Assembly (NCBI GenBank): GCA_016712445.1
Contig: JADJRB010000003.1
Coordinates: 186,001 to 250,000, forward strand
Direction of reading: 5' to 3'
Source: Acidobacteriota bacterium
Lineage (GTDB): Bacteria; Pseudomonadota; Alphaproteobacteria; Caulobacterales; Hyphomonadaceae
Length of the DNA: 64,000 nucleotides
This document shows positions 9,986 through 19,641 of this stretch, one piece after another (the stretch's first letter is position 1; the number at the start of each line of letters is the position of its first letter). The position numbers were made by a program, and so were the translations under genes. The notes under the pieces are model-generated. The model made no database searches and was not told where the DNA came from. It was given only the letters and a program-made list of their open reading frames with translations.

Positions 9986-10822
9986 ATGAGCACAGGGACG
10001 TACCAGGGCGCGATCGGGCGCACGGAAGTGAAGATCGATGCGGTAGGCCTTGGCCCGGCGCGGTCGCTGGCGGCGGCGCTCGGGCAGGATCCGGAGGCGT
10101 ATGCGCTGCGCAGCGAGCTGCCGCCGCTTTGGCTCTGGCTGTATTTCCTCCCTGTCGTGACGGCGGCCGGGACCGGGCCCGACGGGCATCCGGCGCGCGG
10201 CGGGTTCCTGCCGGCGGTCGAGCTGCCGCGGCGCATGTGGGCGGGTAGCCGGTGCACGTTTTCAGGCGCGGTACGGATCGGCGATGAGCTGACCAAGGTG
10301 TCGACCATTGCCAAGGTGGCGGAAAAGACGGGCCGCAGCGGCGCGATGGTGTTCGTGACGGTGCGCCATGCCTGGTCGCGCGGCGGGGCCGAGCTGATGA
10401 ACGAGGAACAAGACATCGTCTACACGGCGCTGCCGGAGGCCTATGTGCCGGTGGAGCCCCTGCTCGCGGAGCCGCAGGACTGGTCGGAGCCAGCGGCGAT
10501 CGACCCTGTGCTGCTGTTCCGGTTCTCGGCGCTGACCTACAATTCGCACCGCATCCACTACGACCGTGACTATGCGCGGGATGTGGAGAAGTATCCGGAC
10601 TTGGTGGTGCACGGGCCGTTGCAGGCGATCCTGATGATGGAAGCGGCGCGGCGGCGGGCGCCGGAGCGGCGCGCTGCGTCGTTTGCGTTCCGGGGTGTGC
10701 GGCCGCTTTTTGCAGCGGACGCGGCGATGGTCTGTGGACGGACCACGCTGGGCAAGCTGGACCTCAGCGTCGTGAAAGCGGATGGCGGAGCGACGATGCA
10801 GGCGCAGCTGGGCTGGGCTTAG
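9986..10822 (+). CDS. MaoC/HTD2-like (mesaconyl-CoA hydratase type) dehydratase
   Basis: A 278-residue double hot-dog protein. The first half carries LWLYFLPV and GGFLPAVELPRRMWAG; the second has FSALTYNSHRIHYDRDYA with the N..H..H-type catalytic pattern and VVHGPLQAILM. This is the layout of mesaconyl-C4-CoA hydratase/HTD2-type acyl-CoA dehydratases. It follows the monooxygenase by 52 bp in the same direction and could hydrate an unsaturated CoA product; that link is inference. Confidence 0.75.
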   Translation: MSTGTYQGAIGRTEVKIDAVGLGPARSLAAALGQDPEAYALRSELPPLWLWLYFLPVVTAAGTGPDGHPARGGFLPAVELPRRMWAGSRCTFSGAVRIGDELTKVSTIAKVAEKTGRSGAMVFVTVRHAWSRGGAELMNEEQDIVYTALPEAYVPVEPLLAEPQDWSEPAAIDPVLLFRFSALTYNSHRIHYDRDYARDVEKYPDLVVHGPLQAILMMEAARRRAPERRAASFAFRGVRPLFAADAAMVCGRTTLGKLDLSVVKADGGATMQAQLGWA

Positions 10823-10831
10823 ATATTCAAG

Positions 10832-10946
10832 CCCCTTCTCCCTTGGGAGAGGGGTTGGGGATGAGGGGGCGTTTCGCCCGGAACGTGGCGCGAGACGGCG
10901 GGCGGGGCACTCCCTCACCCCCGACCCCTCTCCCAAGGGAGAGGGG
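10832..10946. terminator. Long GC-rich inverted repeat between convergent genes
   Basis: Arms at 10832-10867 and 10912-10946 are reverse complements with about three mismatches, and each arm also holds a small palindrome (CTCCCTTGGGAG/CTCCCAAGGGAG). The CCCTCACCCC...CCCTCTCCC wording is a repeat type common between genes in many Proteobacteria. Lying exactly between the convergent dehydratase and liuD genes, it probably acts as a two-way terminator or transcript stabiliser. Confidence 0.7.
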
Positions 10947-10953
10947 AGCAAGG

Positions 10954-12855
10954 TCACTCTTCCACCAGCGCCACGAGAAGCTCGCCTTCAGAGACCTGCT
11001 GACCGGCGGAGGCGTGGACGGCTTCGATGGTGCCGTCGCGCGGGGCGGTCAGGGCGTGTTCCATCTTCATCGCTTCGAGGACGGCGAGTGTGTCGCCGCG
11101 CGTGACCTGCGCGCCGGGCCTCGCGAGCACGGACAGCACCTTGCCCGGCATCGGCGCCTTGACCGAGTCGCCGCCGAGGGCGGCATCGGCATCGGCGCTG
11201 AATTCCGGGATGGTGACGAGGAAGGTGTCGCCGCCCGAGGTGACTGCGAAGCGCCGGGGCGAAAGATCCGTGACCAGAGGAAACGGCGCTTCCTCCGCGA
11301 GCGGCGCATCCGCGTCGACGAAGGTGGCGGCGCCGTCGGCGGCGAGCAGGACGCTGCGGCGGGGAAGCGCGTTGAGGCGGAAGCCGTCATGCAGGTCCCA
11401 CGGGCTGGCGGCGCCCTCATCGTCTAGCAGGATGCTGGCGACGGCGGCGAGCGAAGCGGCACGGTGTGCGTCTGGCACGGCGGCGAGCTGGTCGAGGTTC
11501 TCGCCGATCCAGTTCACATGGTGGGTGCCGGCGGCGAACTCGTCCGACAGGGCGCAGCGGCGAAGGAAACCCGTGTTTGACGCGACGCCGGCAAGCTGGG
11601 TGTGGGCAAGCGCGTCGGTGAGCCGCTCCAGCGCGTCTTCGCGGGTTTCTCCGTGGACGATCAACTTGGCGATCATGGAATCGTAGTTCGAGGGAATGCG
11701 GTCACCGGATTCGAAGCCGGTATCCCAGCGCAGGGTTTCTCCGTCAAGCTCCTCCAGCAGACCGAACTCGAGGATGAGGCCGGCGCCGGGGCGGAAATTG
11801 TCCGCGGGGTCTTCGGCGCAGATGCGGGCTTCGAAGGCGTGGCCGGTGAGCTTGATGTCTTTCTGCTTCAGCGGGAGCTTGCCGCCGGAGGCGACGATCA
11901 GCTGCCATTCGACAAGGTCGGTGCCGGTGATGGCTTCGGTGACCGGGTGTTCGACCTGCAGGCGGGTGTTCATTTCGAGGAACCAGAACGTGTCCGGCGC
12001 CAGCGGCTTTGATCCGTCCACGATGAATTCGACGGTGCCAGCGCCCTGATAGCCGACGGCCTTGGCGAGCTTCACGGCCGCGTCGGTCATGGCCTTGCGG
12101 ACAGCTTCCGGCATGCCGGGCGCGGGGGCTTCCTCGATGACCTTCTGGCGGCGGCGCTGGAGGGAGCAATCCCGCTCGAACAGGTGGACGGCGTTGCCGT
12201 GCTGGTCGCCGAAGACCTGCACTTCGATATGGCGCGGGCGTTCGACCAGCTTTTCGAGCATCACGCGGCCATCGCCGAAGGAGGACTCCGCCTCGCGCAC
12301 GGCGCTGGTGAGTTCGGCTTCGAGGTCAGCCGCTTTCGACACCTGACGGATGCCCCTGCCCCCGCCGCCGGCGACGGCCTTGATGAGTAGCGGGTAGCCG
12401 ACCTTTTCGGCGGCTTTGGTCAGTGTGCTGATGTCCTGCGACTCGCCGCGGTAGCCGGGCAGCACGGGCACGCCCGCCTCTTCGGCGATGCGCTTGGCTT
12501 CATCTTTCGGGCCCATGGAGCGGATTGCGGCGGGCGGCGGACCGATCCAGGCGAGACCGGCGGCGATGACGGCTTCCGCAAACCCAGCGTTCTCCGACAG
12601 GAAGCCGTAGCCGGGGTGGACCGCGTTGGCGCCCGTCTCGCGCGCAGCGGCGAGGATGGCGTCGGTGCGCAGGTAGCTTTCGGCGGCGGGGGCTGCGCCG
12701 ATGTGCACGGCTTCATCGGCTTCGCGTACGTGCATCGCGGCGCGGTCTGCATCGGAATAGACGGCGACGGTTTCAATCCCCAGCCGGCGGCAGGTCCGGA
12801 AGATGCGGACGGCGATCTCGCCCCGGTTCGCCACGAGGACTTTCGTGATCTGCAT
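10954..12855 (-). CDS. liuD: 3-Methylcrotonyl-CoA carboxylase, biotin-containing alpha subunit
   Basis: A 633-residue biotin carboxylase/carrier protein. The N-terminus (KVLVANRGEIAVRIFRTCRR) and ATP-grasp loop (KAVAGGGGRGIR) form the carboxylase; the C-terminal biotinyl domain contains the lysine motif EAMKMEH near residue 595. Propionyl- and acetyl-CoA carboxylase alpha subunits look similar, but the nearby beta subunit, methylglutaconyl-CoA hydratase and isovaleryl-CoA dehydrogenase genes point to leucine breakdown. The 5' end overlaps the DUF817 gene by 83 bp. Confidence 0.88.
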   Translation of the reverse strand: MQITKVLVANRGEIAVRIFRTCRRLGIETVAVYSDADRAAMHVREADEAVHIGAAPAAESYLRTDAILAAARETGANAVHPGYGFLSENAGFAEAVIAAGLAWIGPPPAAIRSMGPKDEAKRIAEEAGVPVLPGYRGESQDISTLTKAAEKVGYPLLIKAVAGGGGRGIRQVSKAADLEAELTSAVREAESSFGDGRVMLEKLVERPRHIEVQVFGDQHGNAVHLFERDCSLQRRRQKVIEEAPAPGMPEAVRKAMTDAAVKLAKAVGYQGAGTVEFIVDGSKPLAPDTFWFLEMNTRLQVEHPVTEAITGTDLVEWQLIVASGGKLPLKQKDIKLTGHAFEARICAEDPADNFRPGAGLILEFGLLEELDGETLRWDTGFESGDRIPSNYDSMIAKLIVHGETREDALERLTDALAHTQLAGVASNTGFLRRCALSDEFAAGTHHVNWIGENLDQLAAVPDAHRAASLAAVASILLDDEGAASPWDLHDGFRLNALPRRSVLLAADGAATFVDADAPLAEEAPFPLVTDLSPRRFAVTSGGDTFLVTIPEFSADADAALGGDSVKAPMPGKVLSVLARPGAQVTRGDTLAVLEAMKMEHALTAPRDGTIEAVHASAGQQVSEGELLVALVEE

Positions 12856-13723
12856 TGGTCTTGCCTCCCGGCGCCCGGTGCACCGTGGCGACCAGGACGA
12901 AACTTATGATCATCAGCAGATACCATGATCCGAGCTTGGAGAAAGACACCATCTGCCAGACGTCCTCCTGGCCCGGATAGGCCCAGGCGCGGGCGAAGGT
13001 GCCGAGGTTTTCGGCGAACCAGATGAACATGGCGACGAGGAAGAAGCCGACGAGCAGCGGCATCGGGCGGTGAACGCGGTCCGGCCGGAAGCGGACGACG
13101 GTGCGCAGGTAGAGGACGGCCGTGACAGCGAACAGGGCGAGACGGACATCCGGCAGCCAGTGGTGGGCGAAGAAGTTCACGTAGATCGCGGCGGCCAGCA
13201 GGCCCTGCGCCCAGAGCGGCGGGAAATGCGTGAAGCGGAACTCGAAGATGCGCCAGACGCGGGCGAGATAGGAGCCGACGGCGGCGTACATGAAGCCGGA
13301 GAAGAGCGGCACGGCGCCGATGCGCAGGTAGCTGTGTTCGGGATAGATCCAGCTGCCATGGGCGGTCTTGAACAGCTCCATGATGGTGCCGACGATATGG
13401 AAGACGAGGATGACGCGCGCCTCCTCCAGCGTTTCGAGGCCGCTGACGAGGAGGGCGACCTGCAGGGCGAGCGCGGCGAGGACGAGGAAATCGTAGCGCG
13501 AGAGGGCGGCGCCCTCCGGATAGAAGAAGTGCGTGAGCAGCAGCAGGCCGAGCATCGCGCCGCCGAACAGGCAGGCCCAGGCCTGCTTGATGCCGAAGCT
13601 GACGAACTCGAAAATGCCGAGGCTGACGGGGCCGCGCACCCAGCGGGCGCGCAGGGCTTCGCGGGCCCCGTGCAGGAACTGGCGCAGGCGATTGGGCGGG
13701 GGCGGCGGCGGAAGGTCTGTCAT
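12773..13723 (-). CDS. DUF817 family integral membrane protein
   Basis: A 316-residue protein of the DUF817 family (function unknown), with about seven to eight hydrophobic helices between residues 40 and 285 and characteristic HGSWIYPEHSYLRIG and WLPDVRLALFA stretches. ATG at 13723 (MTDLPPPPPPNRLRQ) is chosen over a start 42 bp further upstream. Its hydrophilic C-terminal ~40 residues are encoded in the 83-bp overlap with liuD, so the two genes are probably co-transcribed and may be coupled. Confidence 0.75.
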   Translation of the reverse strand: MTDLPPPPPPNRLRQFLHGAREALRARWVRGPVSLGIFEFVSFGIKQAWACLFGGAMLGLLLLTHFFYPEGAALSRYDFLVLAALALQVALLVSGLETLEEARVILVFHIVGTIMELFKTAHGSWIYPEHSYLRIGAVPLFSGFMYAAVGSYLARVWRIFEFRFTHFPPLWAQGLLAAAIYVNFFAHHWLPDVRLALFAVTAVLYLRTVVRFRPDRVHRPMPLLVGFFLVAMFIWFAENLGTFARAWAYPGQEDVWQMVSFSKLGSWYLLMIISFVLVATVHRAPGGKTNADHESPRGEPGRDRRPHLPDLPPAGD

Positions 13724-13857
13724 GGTAGCCCCGGTTGCACGCAATTCACGGCTGAATGGCGGCAACTGGTGGGCCGGCGCAAGGGTGATTTTGAGGCTTT
13801 GTCCGGCCCGCCGGATGGCGTAAGCATGACGGGGTGACCATGCAACGGGGGAGTCCG

Positions 13858-14187
13858 ATGGCTTACAATTCGGGTGTTCAACTGGCAGGCCTTGCCGGAA
13901 TCGTCGGCGGCGGACTTGGCGCCTATTTCGGCTACAACTACGCGATCGCGGAAAGCATGCCGCCGGTGCAGGGCGCGCTGATCCTCGGCGCGGTGGGCAT
14001 GATTGCCTTCAGCGCCGGCGCCTTCATCCTGAAATCGGCGATGCAATTCGTGGTCTACGTGATCATGATGGGGCTGGTCGTGTACATATTCAGGGACACG
14101 ATAGAGGGGCTGACGGGCATCAACCCGGTGGACGCCGTCTACAAGACGCTGAGCAGCTGGGGCATTCCCCTGCCCTCGCCTGACTAG
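13858..14187 (+). CDS. Small membrane protein, function unknown
   Basis: A 109-residue protein with three predicted membrane helices: a Gly-rich one (LAGLAGIVGGGLGAYFGYNY), one around residues 42-62 and one around 67-88. ATG at 13858 is preceded by an excellent CGGGGGAG. It sits between divergent DUF817 and convergent liuC, the only plus-strand gene in the liu block, ending 7 bp from the liuC stop. I do not recognise the family. Confidence 0.65.
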   Translation: MAYNSGVQLAGLAGIVGGGLGAYFGYNYAIAESMPPVQGALILGAVGMIAFSAGAFILKSAMQFVVYVIMMGLVVYIFRDTIEGLTGINPVDAVYKTLSSWGIPLPSPD

Positions 14188-14194
14188 GGGCGCG

Positions 14195-14995
14195 TCAGGC
14201 ACTCCAGTCCGGGCGGCGTTTTTCCAGGAAGGCGGCCACGCCTTCCTTTCCTTCCGCAGATGACCGGCGCGCGGCGATGCGCTTTGCGGTCTTGTGGCCG
14301 AGTTCCTTGTCGATCGGGCGGCCTGCGACATCGCGCACGAGCTTCTTCGAATCGGCAATGGCGCCGGGGGCGGCGGCGAACACCAGCTTGGCGAGGTGTT
14401 CCTCAAGCTCGGCCATTTCATCCGCTGACTGAGCAACATACTGGACGAGGCCGATCTTTTCGGCATAGGCGGCGTCGAACGACTCGGCGGTGACGAACAG
14501 GGCGCGGGCCCAGCGCGGGCCGATGGCATCAATCACGAATGGGCTGATGGTAGCGGGCGTGAGGCCGAGGCGGACTTCGGAGAAGCGGAACGTCGCCTCC
14601 TTCATGGCGATGGCCACGTCGCAAGCGGCGACGAGCCCTGCCCCGCCGCCCATGGCCGCGCCCTGCACGAGGGCGAGTGTCATCTGCGGCATCTCGTAGA
14701 GCGTCTGCAGCATCTCGGCGAGGCGGCCGGCATCGGCCTCGTTGTCTTCGCGTGAGTTCAGCGCGGCGAGCTTCATCCATTCAAGATCGGCCCCGGCGGA
14801 GAAGGACTTGCCTTCGCCGCGCAGGATCATCATGCGGATCGAGGGCTGGTCGGCGATCATCTTGAAGACGTCGGTGAGTTCCGAGATCAGCTCGGCGTTG
14901 AAGGCGTTGTGGACCTCGGGCCGGTTCAGCGTGACGATGGCGATGCCGGCGCGGGTGGCGTCGAACTGGATGAGGTCAAAACTCGGGTCGCTCAT
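14195..14995 (-). CDS. liuC: Methylglutaconyl-CoA hydratase (enoyl-CoA hydratase family)
   Basis: A 266-residue crotonase-fold enzyme. The oxyanion-hole motifs are FSAGADLEWMK (about residues 65-75) and GAAMGGGAGLVAACDVAIA; AGADLxWM is typical of LiuC-type hydratases, which convert 3-methylglutaconyl-CoA to HMG-CoA. Placement between the two carboxylase subunit genes supports this. ATG at 14995 overlaps the 3' end of the upstream acyltransferase gene by 20 bp. Confidence 0.82.
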   Translation of the reverse strand: MSDPSFDLIQFDATRAGIAIVTLNRPEVHNAFNAELISELTDVFKMIADQPSIRMMILRGEGKSFSAGADLEWMKLAALNSREDNEADAGRLAEMLQTLYEMPQMTLALVQGAAMGGGAGLVAACDVAIAMKEATFRFSEVRLGLTPATISPFVIDAIGPRWARALFVTAESFDAAYAEKIGLVQYVAQSADEMAELEEHLAKLVFAAAPGAIADSKKLVRDVAGRPIDKELGHKTAKRIAARRSSAEGKEGVAAFLEKRRPDWSA

Positions 14996-16043
14996 GGGGT
15001 GTTTCCTCGTGCGGCGGGTTCTTTCCGGCCACCTTGCGGTAGTGGCTCGACGGGCGCAAGGCGGGCTTCTCCACGAGGTGCCAGAGCGCGTAGCTGGCGG
15101 CGAGGACGAGGAGCGTCGCAAGGGCGAAGAAGGCAGGCGCACCGAGCGCGGGCAGCAGGCCGGCGGCGAGCATGGCCTGCAGGATCGGGAAATGCGTGAT
15201 GTAGAGGCCGTAGGAGATGTCGCCGAAACGGGCGGCGTTCAGGGACGGACCCGGGGCGAAGGCGATGGCGGCGATGAGACCGGTGAGCGCCAGGGCGCGC
15301 AGCGGCGCGAGCAGCGGGTGCGCGAGCGAAGCGGCGAGCAGGATGGCGCCGGCGAGACCCAGCACCGCCCAGCGCGGACGCAAGGCGGGTTCCAGCTTCC
15401 AGACGGTGATGCCCATCGCGAAGAAGGCGATCTGACCCGGCAGCTGGCGGGCGAGCGCGTTGCCGAGATGGGCGTCTTGCAGCGAGGGCAGCCCGAGCGC
15501 CCAGGCTTCGCCGGCGATGTAGAGGAGCGCGATGCCGGCCCACCAGAAGCGGCGCAGGCTGTTCAGCACAAGGAGGATCAGCGGCAGGGCGATGTAGAAC
15601 ATCACCTCGATCTTGAGCGTCCAGAGCGCGCCGTTGACTTCGGTGAAGCGATTGCCGGCGAAGAGGCCCGGGAGATTTGGCTCAATGAAATTGGCAAAGG
15701 TGAGATTGGCGGCGAGGTAGCGCAGCACGCCCTGCCCGTCCTGTGCGGCGGCGAAGCTGATGGCGGCGGGGATGAGGATGAGCACGGCATAAGCCGGATA
15801 AAGGCGGCGAGCGCGTTTGCCGGCGTAGTCGGCGAGGTTGCGGGCGCGCGCGAGGGAGCCGGCGACAAGCGCGCCGGAGACGATGAAGAAGCCCTGGATC
15901 GAGACTTCCGCGAGCTGGGATAACGCGACTTCCAGTGCGCTGTCCGGCGCGACGGCCGAGAGCGCCACTGCGTGGTACGCGAACACGCCCGCTGCGAGCA
16001 GCAGGCGGATCAGGTCGAAGCGGTTGGCGGAGCCGAGGCTCAT
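14976..16043 (-). CDS. Acyltransferase-3 family membrane protein
   Basis: A 355-residue OafA/YrhL-type acyltransferase with about ten membrane helices. Near the N-terminus it has FDLIRLLLAAGVFAYHAVAL, with the family's catalytic His, followed by GFFIVSGALVAGS and the Arg-rich loop KRARRLYPAY. Such enzymes move acetyl or other acyl groups onto cell-surface sugars. Its ATG directly abuts the liuB stop (TAGATG), so it is locked into the liu transcript, although no role in leucine breakdown is evident. Confidence 0.85.
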   Translation of the reverse strand: MSLGSANRFDLIRLLLAAGVFAYHAVALSAVAPDSALEVALSQLAEVSIQGFFIVSGALVAGSLARARNLADYAGKRARRLYPAYAVLILIPAAISFAAAQDGQGVLRYLAANLTFANFIEPNLPGLFAGNRFTEVNGALWTLKIEVMFYIALPLILLVLNSLRRFWWAGIALLYIAGEAWALGLPSLQDAHLGNALARQLPGQIAFFAMGITVWKLEPALRPRWAVLGLAGAILLAASLAHPLLAPLRALALTGLIAAIAFAPGPSLNAARFGDISYGLYITHFPILQAMLAAGLLPALGAPAFFALATLLVLAASYALWHLVEKPALRPSSHYRKVAGKNPPHEETPHERPEF

Positions 16044-17651
<1,608 letters not shown>

Positions 17652-17739
17652 TCACACACCCTTTAATTGACGCGCAGGATTAGCGGCGCCTCAAGGAACT
17701 GTCACCCGTTCGGTAACTCTTTTGTGCTATCGGTGCGGT

Positions 17740-19551
17740 GTGGCTGCCTTCAAAAACCCTCTGGAAACGCTCATGTATCGCGGGATGCGGACCGACCCTA
17801 ACCCCGGGCTGAAGACGATTTCTTTCCTCAAGGACGTGTCGCAGCGGGCCATGCGCTCGGCTGGCAAGGAGGCGCGATGGTTCTCGCTGCCGGCCGGCCA
17901 GCCGCTGTTCCTGGCGGGGGAACTGGCCGATTCGATCTATTTCGTGGTGTCCGGATCGCTGGGCGCGTTCGGCGCCAACAGCGAGTTCGTAGGGCATATC
18001 CGCCCGGGTGAGCCGGTCGGCGAGATGGCGCTGTTCCTCGGCGGAGCGGACCTGAACGGCGACGGCGTCGTCGAAAACAAGCCGCACACCGGCTCGGTCT
18101 ATGCCCTGCGGGATTCGGAAGTCGTGGCCTTGTCGCGGACGGGCTGGAACAAGCTGGTGAAGGCCGAGCCGGAACTGCTGGAAGGCATGATCCGGATCAT
18201 CCTGCGCCGCCTCGGCCGGACCGGACAGCGCGACGCGGCCACGGTGCCGAAGGTCTACACGCTGCTGGCCACATCGCCGACGATCGACCCGCGCCAGCGG
18301 GCCCGGTCGCTGCGCGAGGCGCTGATGCGGTTCGGACAGAAGGTGGCGATCGTTGACGAGGTGCAGGGCGACGAGAAGCCGGCGGCCTATTTCGACGAGC
18401 TGGAGCAGGCTTTCGACACCGTGATCCTGATCGCCACGGTGGGCGATACCAACTGGTTCCGGCTGGCAACGCGCCAGGCCGACCGGATCTGGGTGCTGGC
18501 GCGGGGCGATGCGCGCCCGTCGGTGCCGCTGATGCCGGAGGAAACCTCGCCGGCGCAGCGCCTGAAGCTGGTCGACGTCGTGCTGATCCATCCGGGCGAA
18601 GAGCGCCGCGCGGCGCGGCCGCAGGAGTGGCGCGAAGCGGCGGGCGCCAACCGCCTGTTCCACTGGTACGGCGACAGCACGGCCGATGCGATGCGCCTCG
18701 CGCGCGTGATGGCCGGACGCTCCGTGGGGGTCGTGTTTTCCGGCGGCGGCGCGCGGGCTTACAGCCATATCGGCGTCGTGCGTGCGCTGCGCGAGAAAGG
18801 CATCCCGATCGACTTTGCGGGCGGCGCCTCGATGGGGGCGGTGATCGCGGCCTGCGTGGCGATGGGGTGGAGTGATTCGGAAATCGACCAGCGCATCCGC
18901 AAGGCGTTCGTCGAGTCGAACCCGCTGGGCGACTATAACCTTCCGGTGGTGGGCATGGTGAAGGGCCGGCGCGTCAACATGCGACTGGAAGAGCATTTCG
19001 GCGAGACCGAGATCGGCGACATGCAGATCCCCTTCTTTGCGCTGTCGACGAACCTGACCAATGGCAAGGTGCATCTGCACAAGTCGGGCAAGCTGCGCCA
19101 GGCCCTGCGGGCGACCATTTCCCTGCCGGGTATCCTGCCGCCTGTGGTTGATGGCGAAGACATCCTCGTGGACGGCGCGGTGCTGAACAATTTCCCGGTC
19201 GAGATGATGCGGGAGCTGCACCTCGGCTTTGTCATCGGCTCGGATGTGTCGGGCCAGCCCGAAGGCCTGAACAAGGACGAATTCGCGCGGCCGCTGAGTT
19301 TCTGGCAATGGGTGGTGCGCAACGGCTTCTCGTCGCCACCTCCGATTGCGGGCCTGCTGATGCGGGCGGCCACCGTGCGCAATGATCCGAAGCTTGGGCG
19401 GGACCTGGCGGATGTGGTGGTCTTGCCGGACCTGCCGGGCATCGAGTTGCGCGACTGGACGGCCTACGATGCCGCTGTGGAGGCGGGCTATGTGGCCGCG
19501 AAGGCCGCGCTGGAGACCAGCGAAATTGCCACGCTGTGCTGCCCCGCCTGA
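17740..19551 (+). CDS. Cyclic-nucleotide-binding patatin-like phospholipase (NTE type)
   Basis: About 603 residues. An N-terminal cNMP-binding-like domain (about residues 40-165, GEPVGEMALFLGG) is followed by a linker domain and a patatin hydrolase domain from about 325: oxyanion loop SGGGARAYSHIG, nucleophile GGASMG (Ser ~365) and Asp in DGAVLNN near 477. This mirrors bacterial homologues of neuropathy target esterase, which hydrolyse lysophospholipids. The start is uncertain: GTG at 17740 is used, TTG at 17722 and ATG at 17773 are alternatives. Confidence 0.85.
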   Translation: MAAFKNPLETLMYRGMRTDPNPGLKTISFLKDVSQRAMRSAGKEARWFSLPAGQPLFLAGELADSIYFVVSGSLGAFGANSEFVGHIRPGEPVGEMALFLGGADLNGDGVVENKPHTGSVYALRDSEVVALSRTGWNKLVKAEPELLEGMIRIILRRLGRTGQRDAATVPKVYTLLATSPTIDPRQRARSLREALMRFGQKVAIVDEVQGDEKPAAYFDELEQAFDTVILIATVGDTNWFRLATRQADRIWVLARGDARPSVPLMPEETSPAQRLKLVDVVLIHPGEERRAARPQEWREAAGANRLFHWYGDSTADAMRLARVMAGRSVGVVFSGGGARAYSHIGVVRALREKGIPIDFAGGASMGAVIAACVAMGWSDSEIDQRIRKAFVESNPLGDYNLPVVGMVKGRRVNMRLEEHFGETEIGDMQIPFFALSTNLTNGKVHLHKSGKLRQALRATISLPGILPPVVDGEDILVDGAVLNNFPVEMMRELHLGFVIGSDVSGQPEGLNKDEFARPLSFWQWVVRNGFSSPPPIAGLLMRAATVRNDPKLGRDLADVVVLPDLPGIELRDWTAYDAAVEAGYVAAKAALETSEIATLCCPA

Positions 19552-19641
19552 GCCATATCCTGTTGTATCATCAACAGAGCATTAAGCATGTTGCGTCAGG
19601 ATTCGCCGGGAAAAGTCTGATTTTCCTGGAGGGTATTGGGC

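Noticed and set aside
10832..10946. Insertion element or CRISPR-like repeat
   Set aside because: Only one inverted pair, no transposase, no target duplication; best explained as a two-way terminator.
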